Positions 1-9,956 of a stretch of DNA of 64,000 nucleotides are shown here, in pieces (within the stretch, counting starts at the first letter, position 1; each line of letters begins with the position of its first letter). Made by a program: the position numbers and the translations under genes. This DNA comes from Rallus limicola. Taxonomy: Eukaryota; Chordata; Aves; Gruiformes; Rallidae. The stretch covers positions 10,584,501-10,648,500 of the forward strand of contig JAKCOZ010000021.1 in assembly GCA_022605955.1 (NCBI GenBank), in the 5' to 3' direction. A model generated the notes under the pieces. The model made no database searches. It was not told the DNA's origin and saw only the letters and a program-made list of their open reading frames with translations.

Positions 1-1678
1 ACTTTGGACAGCAGAATACTTTTTTAGAGCACTCCAATGCTAGGAGTTCAGAGATGACAGTAAATCTCCATTTCTAAGCTGTGGACCTTTCTAGATGTTC
101 AGTCACACTAGAAAATGAATTTCAGTGGAGCAGGAATGGTTGGGTCAGGGACTGTGGTAAAAGTTTTGCTACAAAGCTGTTGGGAAATCTGGGGCAAAGT
201 CTAAAGCAGTTGAGGGCAAGGGGTGGATTTAAGCCCCTCTGTGCTGAAGGACTTAGGCAGGGGGCTCTGCTCTCTGGATGAGTGCTGATTGCAATTAAAA
301 ATGTGCATCTATTAAAAGCCACCAGTGACCACTGGTCACCAAAAACGACCAGTGAGCAATGCACTGAAGGAAGCAGCACACAAAACCACCTTTAGGAGAG
401 GGCTTCAGATCCCAGAGGGAAGGAGAGATGTCTCTGAGACCCTCAGAGAGGGGTCATCCAAGCATCCAGAAAACCTGATCTTATGGTAATTCCTTGCTCT
501 GTTGCTGTCTCTTCCTCTTCTTGCTCCACTGCTCTGTGTTCCCCATGGGCGCTGTGCAGTAGCCTGGTGTAAAATCCAGACCCACAGCACCCTCTGGGCT
601 GGGTACTGTGGCAATACCCACTCTGCTCTCAGCAGCCTTTGCTCCCACAGAGATCCAGGCAGCAGAACTGCATATTTGGTAGGTTATTGCAGCGTTTTCA
701 GTTTACATGATTACATCTGGTTTGTTCTTTTTGGTTAGCTGGTGCTGGGTATTATTCCCCTGCAGAAGTCATGCACACAGCAAAACAGGCATGGCTAGAG
801 AAGAGCCTGTTAAAATTCATGGGGAGTAGTGTTGTCCCATGTGAAGAAGTTTAATCTCCAACAGCCTTCAAGAATGGTTGATTGCAGGCTTCTGCATCAC
901 CCACAAACCCTTCTGGGGAAAGCAGGGAAGGAGAACAGAGTGTTAGATAAGCTGTTTTAAAACGATCTTCATAATCCTACAGTTTGAAATGTATTGTATT
1001 AAAGACAAGTTACAGATACAAAATAACCCAAGAAATACTGGAAGTGACCCTTCACAGAGGAAATTTATGCTATTCCTGCTGCTGTGTGACTGGATGTCTC
1101 TGAAATAAAAGCTCTCTCCTCTCCAAGCAGCTAGCCCCATCAGTGGCACAAGATGCCCAGCCTTTCCTCCAGAACCTGCCCCCAGGGGAACTAGGCATCC
1201 TTAATTCTTGAAATAACATTACATAGATGCTTGAAATGAGATTTGACCCCCCATGTCACTTCACAGCCATTGTCTTGAGGCTTCCTTACCTCAAAGCAGC
1301 TTCAGCTTTTACTTTTGCTGAATGGCACAAAGAAGGGGAGAAGAAAAATTGCACTTATTCAAGGCTTGGGGCAACTGAGATCAGGGAATAGCCAAGAAGG
1401 GCTGGTTGGTCCATGAAAGTTTTTCAAATCCTGACAATTTTCTTCCAATTCCTCATAAAAGATGAGCAACAAAAATCTTAAACTGTTGGGTACCACCCTC
1501 AGCCTTATTCTAACTGAGTTGTGCAGCTCTTGTAAGAGCTTCTGCCACTGATGGCAGGAACCCCTAACAGCCACACTCCCTGCTACCTGCAGTAACAGGG
1601 ACAAGGCAGGAATCATTAAAGGGTATCTCCTCAGATTTGAAGTACATTTAGCTGCTCATTCATCCCTTACCCCATGCA
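1..1678. other. Upstream intergenic DNA, no gene recognised
   Basis: No exon-like reading frame, RNA gene or recognisable mobile element is visible here apart from a small nested inverted repeat at 321-339. Open frames are short, overlap on both strands and show no protein-family motif. In mammals the gene 5' of KCNB1 is PTGIS; its conserved P450 haem-binding region is not encoded here, so any upstream neighbour lies outside the window. Confidence 0.6.
321..339. repeat. Nested inverted repeat
   Basis: ACCAGTG (321-327) pairs with CACTGGT (330-336). An overlapping pair, GTGACCA (325-331) and TGGTCAC (333-339), forms a second palindrome. A further direct ACCAGTG copy lies at 348-354. The bases are read directly; no function is claimed. 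Confidence 0.6.
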
Positions 1679-1763
1679 GCTCTTGGCAGGTCTCTTTAAT
1701 CCTTCTCTGTCTCAATTTCCTTCAGTCTGAAAGGGGATATGATGGTACTTTCCTGCCAGGAAC
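1679..1763 (-). repeat. MIR-like ancient SINE relic
   Basis: Read on the minus strand this matches the 3' half of MIR/amniote core-SINE consensus. On the plus strand the order is a CTTGG-CAGGTCTCTTTAA block (consensus CTTGGGCAAGTCACTTAA), then TCTCTGTCTCAATTTCC, then a diverged version of the ATCTGTAAAATGGGGATAATG block and a CTTTCCTG end. The order of blocks is right but divergence is high, so this is an old copy. Edges are approximate. Confidence 0.6.
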
Positions 1764-2844
1764 CATCTGAAATTGCTCACTGACTGCAGAGTCCTTTTAG
1801 GATCCACATATGCAAGAGCAGAACAATTCTTGCTCTCATTACCCTGAGAAACTTTGCCATGCCTCAGGACATTCAAGCAATGACACTTTTCCAGCCTTAG
1901 ACCCCAAAGCAGATTTTTATCTGTTGTCTGGGTTAGGAGTTTGCTTTGCTTCTAAGGCTGAGCCCTCAGACTGGGTTTATTAAAGAGGAGCTGGGCAAAA
2001 AACCCCAACAAACTCACAGGGGTGGGAACAGGGCAAATCCCAGCAGAAACACCTTGAGGTCACAACTAGCTTTTGCCACCTCATTGCCTCAGGGAATAGT
2101 TTTTCCAAGTTCAGGTGGAAGCTGTGTAGGGGTGGACCTGACTTTTCTTCTGCTGAGAGGTTGCTGTAGGCAGTTGAATCCTGGAGTGCCCTTCAGAGTC
2201 CTGGCTCCTCTGCAACATCACTTGTGTCTGCTTCAGCCATGTCAGGAAGATGCAGCCAGGGACTGGAAGAGGGGAGCTCTTCAGCAGACCCAACTGCTAG
2301 CTGTACTGCTTGGAGTCTTGTTGCCAAAAGCCCTTCCTGAATCAGTTGAGCTGACATATTCTCTATTAGGGGAAGGTGGACTCCCCACTGCTCTTTCTCA
2401 GCACTCCTACCCTCCCTAGCAGGCTCTCCATTGCCTGTTGCAACATGCTTAGAGCTGGCTTGTTCTCCATATGAGGTTAAAGCAGTTGGGCTTCCTCCAA
2501 GAATGAAGAGAGAAAAAGCACCTGTTGCCTCTGAATCAGAGACATATGTAATGCCCAGGGCTGGTGGCAAACATGTCAGGGTCAGCAGTATTTATCTAGT
2601 TCTCCTTACACCTCTACTTATGTCTTCTGAAGATAAGAACTGAGACTTAATCTGTTGTCTGGCAGTCTGTGTTAGCAGCTGCCCCACCACATCTGTGCAT
2701 CTGTGGCCCCTCACCTGACTGTGGAAAGGCTTTTCCCCACATGCAAGCCTTCTCCATGGGTGGGGGAGCCAGCTGCCAGAGGGATCCCAGTCATGAAGGG
2801 AGCTTAGGGCAGGCAGAGTCTCCTGCCCAGGAATTCCTGGGAAT
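1764..2844. other. Upstream intergenic DNA, nothing recognised
   Basis: The longest open frame (1946-2419, 157 codons) has no recognisable domain and overlaps equally long frames on the other strand. A CGKAF-like peptide near 2730 superficially resembles a zinc-finger linker but lacks the paired Cys/His spacing. No gene is supported. Confidence 0.55.
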
Positions 2845-2913
2845 GATACTTTGGGGGTTGGACCCGATGATCTCTCAAGGTCCCTTCCAACCCCTACAAT
2901 TCTATGATTCTTC
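2845..2913 (+). mobile_element. CR1 retrotransposon, 3'-end fragment
   Basis: The block GGGGGTTGGACCCGATGATC followed by a ...GGTCCCTTCCAACCCCTACAA block and a TTCTATGATTCTT tail is the standard 3' end of chicken-repeat-1 LINEs. Only the last ~70 bp are recognisable, typical of 5'-truncated CR1 insertions. No coding sequence remains. Confidence 0.88.
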
Positions 2914-3056
2914 TAGGTCTTGGACCCTGTCTCTCCCAAAAGATTGCCCAGTCTGCCTGCAGTCAGCATGGGTCTGGTGTGCCACAGGGTGCTGGAGGGT
3001 GTGAACAGCTGCAGCACCTTTTGCAGTCCTCAGCAACTGGGCAGAAAGCAGCCTGT

Positions 3057-3110
3057 ATGGATGGATGGATGGATGGATGGATGAATGGATGGATGGACAG
3101 ATGGATGGAC
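3057..3110 (+). repeat. (TGGA)n tetranucleotide microsatellite
   Basis: About 13 TGGA units, with two interruptions (a TGAA unit and a GGACAGA break near the 3' end). Likely length-polymorphic. Confidence 0.95.
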
Positions 3111-6100
3111 ACTTGGCCACCCCTGCAAGAAAAATCACATCTCCACCCCTGAAACAACTGTCTAACCTCTCTGTTGCCTTCCTTCCTTGACTGATTGTGA
3201 GGTCACTAATGCAAGTATCCAGCCCTCCAGGGGCTAATAAATGTGCAGTTGCTGAATAACATAGCAAGTCAGATTGATCTACAGAGCTCAGTGCTTAAAG
3301 CTCAATGTTAGATAACTTGTTATAGGTGGCTGGTTTTCCCTTGGTGCCAGCCCTGCCTGAACAGGACAAGCCAGGAGGATGAAACATCTCCCCAGTCCAA
3401 CCATAGGGTACAGGGGATGGTGGAGTCCTGACGCCACTGGTCTCCCCAGGAAGGGGAGGGACCTGGGGCCCCAAGTATTTGGCCTATGATATTGAAAGGT
3501 AGGAGCAAATGAATTGTTCAAGTAATTTAGCATATTTCCTAGCAGATGGGTTACAGGGGCAAAGTGTCCCATTTGGGGACTTCTTATTCCTCAACCAACA
3601 GAAAGAAAAAAAAAAAGTGTATTTTTCCTTCCTGAAGTAATTGTATTTGGTCTCAAACCCAATGTGAACAAAAGAGGCAGTGTGTTACACACACCACCAC
3701 CTCAGGGCACAGACTGGTGCTTCCACAGCTTTCAGTCAGTCCCTCAGACTCCTCCTCACTGAGATGAGAGGAAAGCTGGGAAGAAGAGCCACACGGGGTG
3801 TGTGCTTGTGGTCAGTGAGCACCAAAAGGAGACCAAATAGAGATGCAGAAGGAAATGCACATCCTGGGAAGGGCAGAAAGCTGGAGCCAAGGGCGGGGTG
3901 GCTCTGAATGTGCTTTGTGGGAACCTGAACCAGAAACTTCTCTGATAAGCAATTTGCACTGGCATGTTTCCTGCCCTTTTCCTGAAGGCAAAAGGAACCC
4001 AAGGCTGACTAAGCACCAAGAGCTCTTTGCAGAGCAGTGCCAGGCAAGCAATGATGCAGATCAGGTCTGACTGTCTGACTGCCCTCAAGACAGCAGGAAG
4101 AGGGAAGCCTCCCTGCAACAGGGGGACCCTGGGCACTCCTGGGACTGAAAGTTTAGGTAAGCTGAAAACTTCAGCTCTTTACAGAACTGGGCCCCCATGG
4201 ACCTGTTGTCCTCACCTGTCTTTTCCAAGTCTGAGAAAATCTCAGCGACTCTGCCCTCTGCCAAGGGGTATTTGCTCTCTGATCCCTATTAAGACCTCTC
4301 TGCCCTTCCTCCCTCCATCTGATTTTGCAGATACCCACCTCAGCCTGCCCAGATCTTTTAGTGCTTCTCTAAAGACACAGAGAGTGTAGCAGAGGCAAGG
4401 TTCTGCTGTCTGGACAATAAGATGTTAGAGACCTATGTAGACAAACAGTTTGGGAAAGGCTTGCTTTTACCATGGTGGGAGGAAGAGCTGGGCTGGTAGA
4501 GTGCCAGGGTGAATTGTGGAGCTTGCTGATGGGCTGGGGCCAGGCAAGCCAGTGTCTCCAAGGCTTCCTCCCTTGTGCAAAGAGCCCACTCCCCATAGGT
4601 TGCATAGGTTGGCAGCTGCAGTTCAACTCCTCCAAAAATGGTTTTAACCAAGGGAGGATGTGATGATGAAGCCCAGCTGCTGATGTTGCCACACAAACTC
4701 TGCCTAGCTGTCTCAAGGAGATCCTTGTTTCTTTAAGGTTCACTTCTTGATGCTCTCATTTCTTGCTGTTTCCAGTACTTTTCCCTGATAGTACAGTATT
4801 TCCATGCTCCTAGGCTCTCAGTAGCACAAACTGCTCCACATTGTGTATCTCAGTTCTTGTTGCACTTCTCAACACTTGCTACAGACCTCTGCCATTAAAC
4901 CTGATTCTGCTTGCCCCCCACCCCCCTTCCCCCAAGGGAAAGGATTTTGGATGATTAAAGAAAATCTCCATTGTACCTAAAGTGTTCTCAGGCTAGAAAG
5001 AAATTCTCTGAAATGAAGGGAATCCTGAAAGGGACAATAGGAAACACTCTGTAATGGAGACAGTTTAATTGTGTATGACTGTCCCATTCACTAGGAAAAA
5101 TACAAGGCCCTTGGGCTGAAAGAACAATATGGGATATTGTTACATCTTATAGCTCATTTTAGAATATGAAACCCAGCATCCTCTCAGCATCAGGAACCAG
5201 CCAAAACTCATGGGCCACCAAAGCTGCTGCATCCATCTCTGCTGGAAAACCATTGTTCCACATTCAGTTGCTGTGGTGGGCTGTGGCTTTTCTCACAGCC
5301 CTTTGTTTTTCTATGACCAGCAAAATTATGTAAATCAGCCTCCTCTCTTGCTTCACAGGACGGACAGGAAGATGCCAGACTGTTGTATAGGCGTGGGTGT
5401 TTGTGAAGATGTGATACTTTTCCTTATGCAGGCAGAGGAGTCACTGCAGATCAGCTGAGAGATATTTCCACATTTAGTCTCAGCCTATTTCCTGGTCATA
5501 TTGTAGCTCAACAGACACCATCTTACAGACCTTTTCTGCCTGACAGGTTAAACCCAGATATGTATATAGCACTCACTGCAAGCCCAGGGGAATGTATATT
5601 TGCCATACCCTGCATATTTCCTGTAAAGTACTTGAGGTTTAAGGTGTTCCCTTGTGAGTAACTGCTGTAACACCTGGAAAGGAACAGGGTATGCCATGCA
5701 AGCATTTGACTGGCTCCACAGGCTGTGGAAATAACAAAACATCAATTAAGTTTGCAGAAACTCAGGGTACAAATATATTGGTTGAAAGGTATACCCATAC
5801 CAAAGTGGGTTAGATAACCTTGGAGAAGAGTGAGTTTCTGCATCGTCAGGCCTGCACTGCCCCTTGCTGACAAACTCTCCATTGTGGGAGAAGAAATGCT
5901 TCAGGGAACAGACATCCTGGGGGTGGAAATATCCTCTTCTTCTCTCCCCAAGACTCCTGGATCACTCCAGGCACAGCCAGCTGGAGCATCTGCCCTTGAC
6001 AGGGCTCCTCTTGCAGCTTTTAACTGAGTTGAGTATGATCCTTCTACACTGACTGGATGGTGTGGGTGGAAGGGAGAGCATGTGACAGTAGAGATGTCTG

Positions 6101-6404
6101 TGCTTCCATGCTGACCCTTCATGTGCCCCCTCCACAGATGGCTCCCTGACCTCTTTGCAGAACACATGAATGATATTGGCAGGCTAGCAAGTGATGCAGG
6201 AACATACAAATACCCTGCTAATAAACCTGAGTTGTCTCTCCCCCAGTGATTTAACTGCATTGAATCTGATGCATCTCCCTGCATTAGGCTATTTGTCATT
6301 TTCCCTCCAACCACACTCTCCCTGCAGATGAGCAGCCTGCATTTGTCACAACAGGAGATAATGTGCCCTGGATGCCAGGGCTAACAAATAACTTGCTCTC
6401 CTAC
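3111..6404. other. Upstream intergenic DNA, no gene recognised
   Basis: Ordinary gene-poor sequence. The only compositional feature is a C-rich tract at about 4913-4934 (runs of C broken by A and TT). Open frames at 3756-4136, 4369-4743 and 5901-6314 overlap one another in conflicting frames or strands and carry no family motif. Confidence 0.55.
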
Positions 6405-6525
6405 AACACCTGCCAGCTAGAAGTTTCAAAGTACTTTGTAATCCCTAACAGACTTAGCTTCCCAGCCCTGACCAGGGGTTCTTATCTCTGTGGTAAGAGG
6501 AGTAAAATAGGGTCTTGTGGTGAAA
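6405..6525 (+). repeat. Possible MIR-like SINE relic
   Basis: The stretch AGTTTCAAAGTACTTTGTAA, then CCCTAACAGACTTAGC and TTCTTATCTCTGTGGTAAGA resembles the amniote core-SINE region (consensus-like TCTCAAAGCGCTTTACAAA ... TTATCCCCATTTTACAGA). Divergence is high and only the order of blocks supports it. Confidence 0.35.
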
Positions 6526-6584
6526 TGATGAGAAAATAAGAGAACGGGAGTGCTCTGGATGCTGATTATAGATTTTCATGGGTA

Positions 6585-6735
6585 GGGGGAGCTACTGCAG
6601 CGGAGGGATACTGGGCTGAGATTAAACTGGTCACCAGGCTTTATTCCCAATTCTTTCCACCTCCCCCTGGGTGATTTTGCTTTGCTATATTTTAATTTCC
6701 CCATCTGCAAAAAGAAGGTTATGATCCACTTCTTG
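6585..6735 (-). repeat. MIR-like ancient SINE relic
   Basis: On the minus strand this retains most of an amniote MIR-type SINE. Plus-strand reading gives AGCTACTGCAG..., ACTGGGCTGAGA, TTTATTCCCAATTCTTTCCAC, CCCTGGGTGATTTTGCTTTG, and AATTTCCCCATCTGCAAAA. These blocks correspond in order to the tRNA-like head, core and GGGTGACTTTGGGCAAGT / TTTCCCCATCTGTAAAATG tail. Confidence 0.6.
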
Positions 6736-7429
6736 TGAGAAATTCTGACTACAGGTGATCTACAGCTGTGGGAGGTTCTGGAGGAAAAGGCCTGGCCACA
6801 TCAATGTGGACCTTCAAACAACAAAGATAGTAGCATAACAGTGATACTGTGTACACAGGGCAATGGGAGCCAGGTGGCAGAGAAGCTTAGAAAGTAGGGA
6901 AAAGTAGCACTGAGAGTCTTTTTGCCTAGTTAACCATGCAGAATCAGAGACCAGGTTCCTATTTTAGAAACCTTGTAGCAGTAATTGTTACTAGACTCCA
7001 AGAGCCAGGGTTGATGAATACAAGAGGAGAAAGGGCTGACAAGCATGGCTGTGTACCTCTGATGGTAGTACAGAGTGGCAAACGGATACTTTCTGTGCAG
7101 TTTCCTGGCAAATTACTCTTTTCTCTATTTCTGTTGAGTTTTCACATTAGTAAATGCCCCTTTTTAATTATATTTATAGTCCTAATCAGCAGCAGAGATC
7201 CCCTGTTATTTCTCCCAGCTGTACCTGCAAACATACACAGTCATCCTGAGCACAGGCTTTCCCGTTGGAGGAGGAGCTGCCAGGTGGGGACCGGGGCTGA
7301 GTTACAGAGCGGTACTCAGCCTCCTTGAGCTCAGCTGCTTCTGGCTCAACAAGCAGGGCCTGGGGAGCCATTGGGGCTCAGCTGGGCTGATCAGTGCTCT
7401 CTGCTCACAGTTTTTCTCATGGCAACAGT
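6736..7429. other. Upstream flank of the CpG island, nothing recognised
   Basis: Sequence of ordinary composition leading into the GC-rich promoter region; CpG becomes frequent only from about 7430. No motif or reading frame is supported. Confidence 0.5.
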
Positions 7430-8073
7430 TCTTCGCGGGTGATGCCCCCGGAAGCCGGTGGGAGTAGCTCCATCTTCCCAGGGGGGGGATGCTGCGCCTT
7501 CCCCTCGCGGTGCTCGGTCTGGTCCAGGCGCCTCCTCCGCTGTGAATCGGCGCTGGGGCGGCGGGGCCCGGCCGGGAAAGCGTTAACTTTCCCTGCAGTG
7601 CTGCATCCTAGCTCACGGTGGAGCTGCCCTCCTCTCTTCCACCCCCAACTTCCAAGTCACTCTTAACAACTCCGGGACAGAATTGCAGGGAAAAGCTGGA
7701 GGTTCAGACTAGACTTGTTGATCCCCGTGCCCAGGCAGAAGGAACTACCGAGGCTTTCCTTTGTGTCTGCACGGAGAGAGGGCCGGGGCAGCGGGGGCAG
7801 ATGCGCCTTCAGCGTCGACTGTAGGTAGGAGTGAGGAGCCGCACCCGAGGGAAGGCCTTGGAAAGCTTCCTGCCGAGGGAACCGATTTACCTCGTTTCCC
7901 TTCCCCTCCCCCCCGGGCTCCGTGGACAGCCGGGAGCGCGGCCGCCATCCCTCCGCCTTGAGGCTGCCCGCGGGGGGATGCGAGCAGGGCCGCCGCTGCT
8001 GCCCGCCCCGCTGCAGGATGTAGCCGCCTTCGGCCCCGCACAGCCCCGCACCGCCTCGCTGGGAGCCCGCAGG

Positions 8074-8084
8074 AGGAGGTAGGT
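8074..8084 (+). other. KCNB1: Candidate 5'UTR splice donor
   Basis: GGAG followed by GTAGGT (GT at 8079-8080) is a fair donor. Paired with an acceptor-like tract ending at 8488 (pyrimidine-rich, CCCCAG) or at 9246 (CTCTCTTGCAG), it would create an untranslated leader exon. This is inference; unspliced leaders are equally possible. Confidence 0.3.
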
Positions 8085-8690
8085 GCGGGCCGGGCTCGGG
8101 CCGAGGGAGGGGAGCCTTTCCCCGTGTCCTGCGGCGGCGGCTGAGGAGCAGCCTCGGCGGCGTCCTGGAGGCAGCGGTGGTGTTTTAGGGCTGGGGGGGG
8201 GGGATCTGGATCGCGGGGAGAGGGGCCGAGCTCTCGGAGCTGTGGCGGTTGGACATGGAGGAGCCGTTCCTTTCTGTGCCGGGGTTTCTCTTCGTGCCAT
8301 CTTGTGTAAGCAACAGTGCTCAGGGCTGTCATGAGCCGCTCGGCGTTGCAAGGAAGGCTCGAGGTTTTTCCTTACTCCCGATTTTCGATGAATTCCCTGT
8401 TATGCAGAGGGCGGCGTCCCTGGGCAGTCCGGAGGGGTAGTGCGCGTCCTTAAGAGCGTCTGGAAATATCCTCTTTTCCCTTCCCCAGCTCTTACCTCGG
8501 GGAAATTTGCAGGGCTGGAGTTAAACAAAGCCCCTGCGCCTCCCTGCAGCCGACACGGCTGAGCAGCGCAGAGCGAGGGCCGGCGCCGAGGGCTTGCCCC
8601 GGCTGGTCATAGGGGCACTCGGGGTCCGGCGTCTGCGATCCGGCAGGGCCGCTCTGCGGGAGGTAGCAGCGGCGGGGCTGGGTGCCCGGG

Positions 8691-8700
8691 GGACAGCGCT
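8691..8700 (+). promoter_or_regulatory. REST/NRSF right half-site-like sequence
   Basis: GGACAGCGCT matches 9 of 10 bases of the right half of the RE1 element (GGACAGCGCC). No left half-site is found at canonical or expanded spacing. A second partial copy, GGACAGCG, lies at 8726-8733. Half-sites alone bind weakly if at all. Confidence 0.35.
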
Positions 8701-9015
8701 GGCCGGGCGGCCGTTCCGGGATGGGGGACAGCGTGTGCCAGCGCACCCCAGGTTCCCGGCCCGTCGCCTTTTGGGGCGCATCGCTGAATGGTGCTCGGGG
8801 GAGTTCTGTGCCGCGCCATTCCCCCCTCCTCCCCCCCTCCCGCCCCCATCAGTCACTAGTCCCTCGCCCCTTGCTAGCACAGGCTCCTGGGCCCGTGCCT
8901 CGCCTCCGCAGCGTCCCCTCGGACGGGGTGTGCAGGCGACCCTCCGGGGCAGGGGCGGGGGGGGGGAAACACCCGGCCGCCGCCCGGGGGAGCTCGGCGG
9001 CAGCGCCGGGGCCGA

Positions 9016-9021
9016 CACGTG
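9016..9021 (+). promoter_or_regulatory. E-box CACGTG
   Basis: Perfect palindromic CACGTG, the core bound by bHLH factors such as USF, MYC/MAX and CLOCK/BMAL1. It sits 14 bp before the RE1-like element and about 325 bp before the start codon. The match is exact, occupancy is unknown. Confidence 0.5.
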
Positions 9022-9034
9022 GGAGCGGGCGGCC

Positions 9035-9061
9035 TTCAGCACCGCGGGCGCGGACAGCGCC
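9035..9061 (+). promoter_or_regulatory. Expanded-spacing RE1/NRSE element (REST site)
   Basis: The left half TTCAGCACC (9035-9043) and right half GGACAGCGCC (9052-9061) are both perfect matches to the RE1 consensus halves. The gap is 8 bp (9044-9051) rather than the canonical 2 bp, which places half-site centres 17 bp apart instead of 11. REST is known to bind non-canonical elements with expanded spacing of roughly 16-19 bp. The site is 283 bp upstream of the KCNB1 start codon inside the CpG island. REST silences neuronal genes outside neurons, and Kv2.1 is strongly neuronal, so the context is coherent. Binding itself is inferred. Confidence 0.72.
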
Positions 9062-9099
9062 TGCCCGCGGCCGCCCGCCCGGCGGGGCGCGGAACGCGG

Positions 9100-9126
9100 T
9101 TCAGCGCGGCCGGGGCGTGCAGCGCC
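9100..9126 (+). promoter_or_regulatory. Second, degenerate RE1-like half-site pair
   Basis: TTCAGCGCG (9100-9108, 7 of 9 to the left half) and GTGCAGCGCC (9117-9126, 8 of 10 to the right half) are separated by the same 8-bp gap as the element at 9035-9061, starting 65 bp downstream of it. GC-rich DNA can produce such matches by chance, but the shared spacing is notable. Confidence 0.35.
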
Positions 9127-9234
9127 GCCACCCCCTGAGCTGATTAGCGGGGCCGGGCGCTCCCCCGCGCGTGGATAAGGCAGCGCCGAGGCGGCCGCGG
9201 GCGCCGAGGTCAGCGGGCGGGGACCCATGGTTGG

Positions 9235-9246
9235 CCTCTCTTGCAG
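9235..9246 (+). other. KCNB1: Candidate 5'UTR splice acceptor
   Basis: CCTCTCTTGCAG followed by CTCC is a reasonable short pyrimidine tract and AG. If used with an upstream donor (best seen at 8079) the coding exon would begin at 9247. RNA evidence would decide; mammalian KCNB1 is usually described with the leader and N-terminus in one exon. Confidence 0.3.
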
Positions 9247-9255
9247 CTCCGGGGC

Positions 9256-9276
9256 ATGGAGGGGAAGGAGAGGTGA
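9256..9276 (+). other. Minimal upstream ORF (6 codons)
   Basis: ATG at 9256 with G at -3 and G at +4 (a good initiation context) encodes MEGKER and stops at TGA 9274-9276, 68 nt before the KCNB1 start codon. It would remain in the leader whether or not the candidate acceptor at 9246 is used. The spacing allows reinitiation at the channel ATG. Confidence 0.45.
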
Positions 9277-9332
9277 GGAGAGCCGCCCCCGCGCGCCCTG
9301 CCGCACGCCGCACCTTGGAGCGTCCAGCCTGA

Positions 9333-9953
<621 letters not shown>

Positions 9954-9956
9954 TGA

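Noticed and set aside
2669..3004. Zinc-finger-like peptide with CGKAF near 2730
   Set aside because: Only one CGKAF-like match, without the C2H2 spacing or tandem fingers; the frame runs into a CR1 tail.
1..7430. 3' end of PTGIS, the expected 5' neighbour of KCNB1
   Set aside because: No sequence resembling the PTGIS P450 haem-binding C-terminus is encoded on either strand.
8521..9306. Long open frames in the CpG island (261 codons minus strand; 194 codons plus strand at 8594-9178)
   Set aside because: Low-complexity Pro/Ala/Arg/Gly-rich translations typical of stop-poor GC-rich DNA, overlapping on both strands, with no domain; the region is better explained as promoter and leader.
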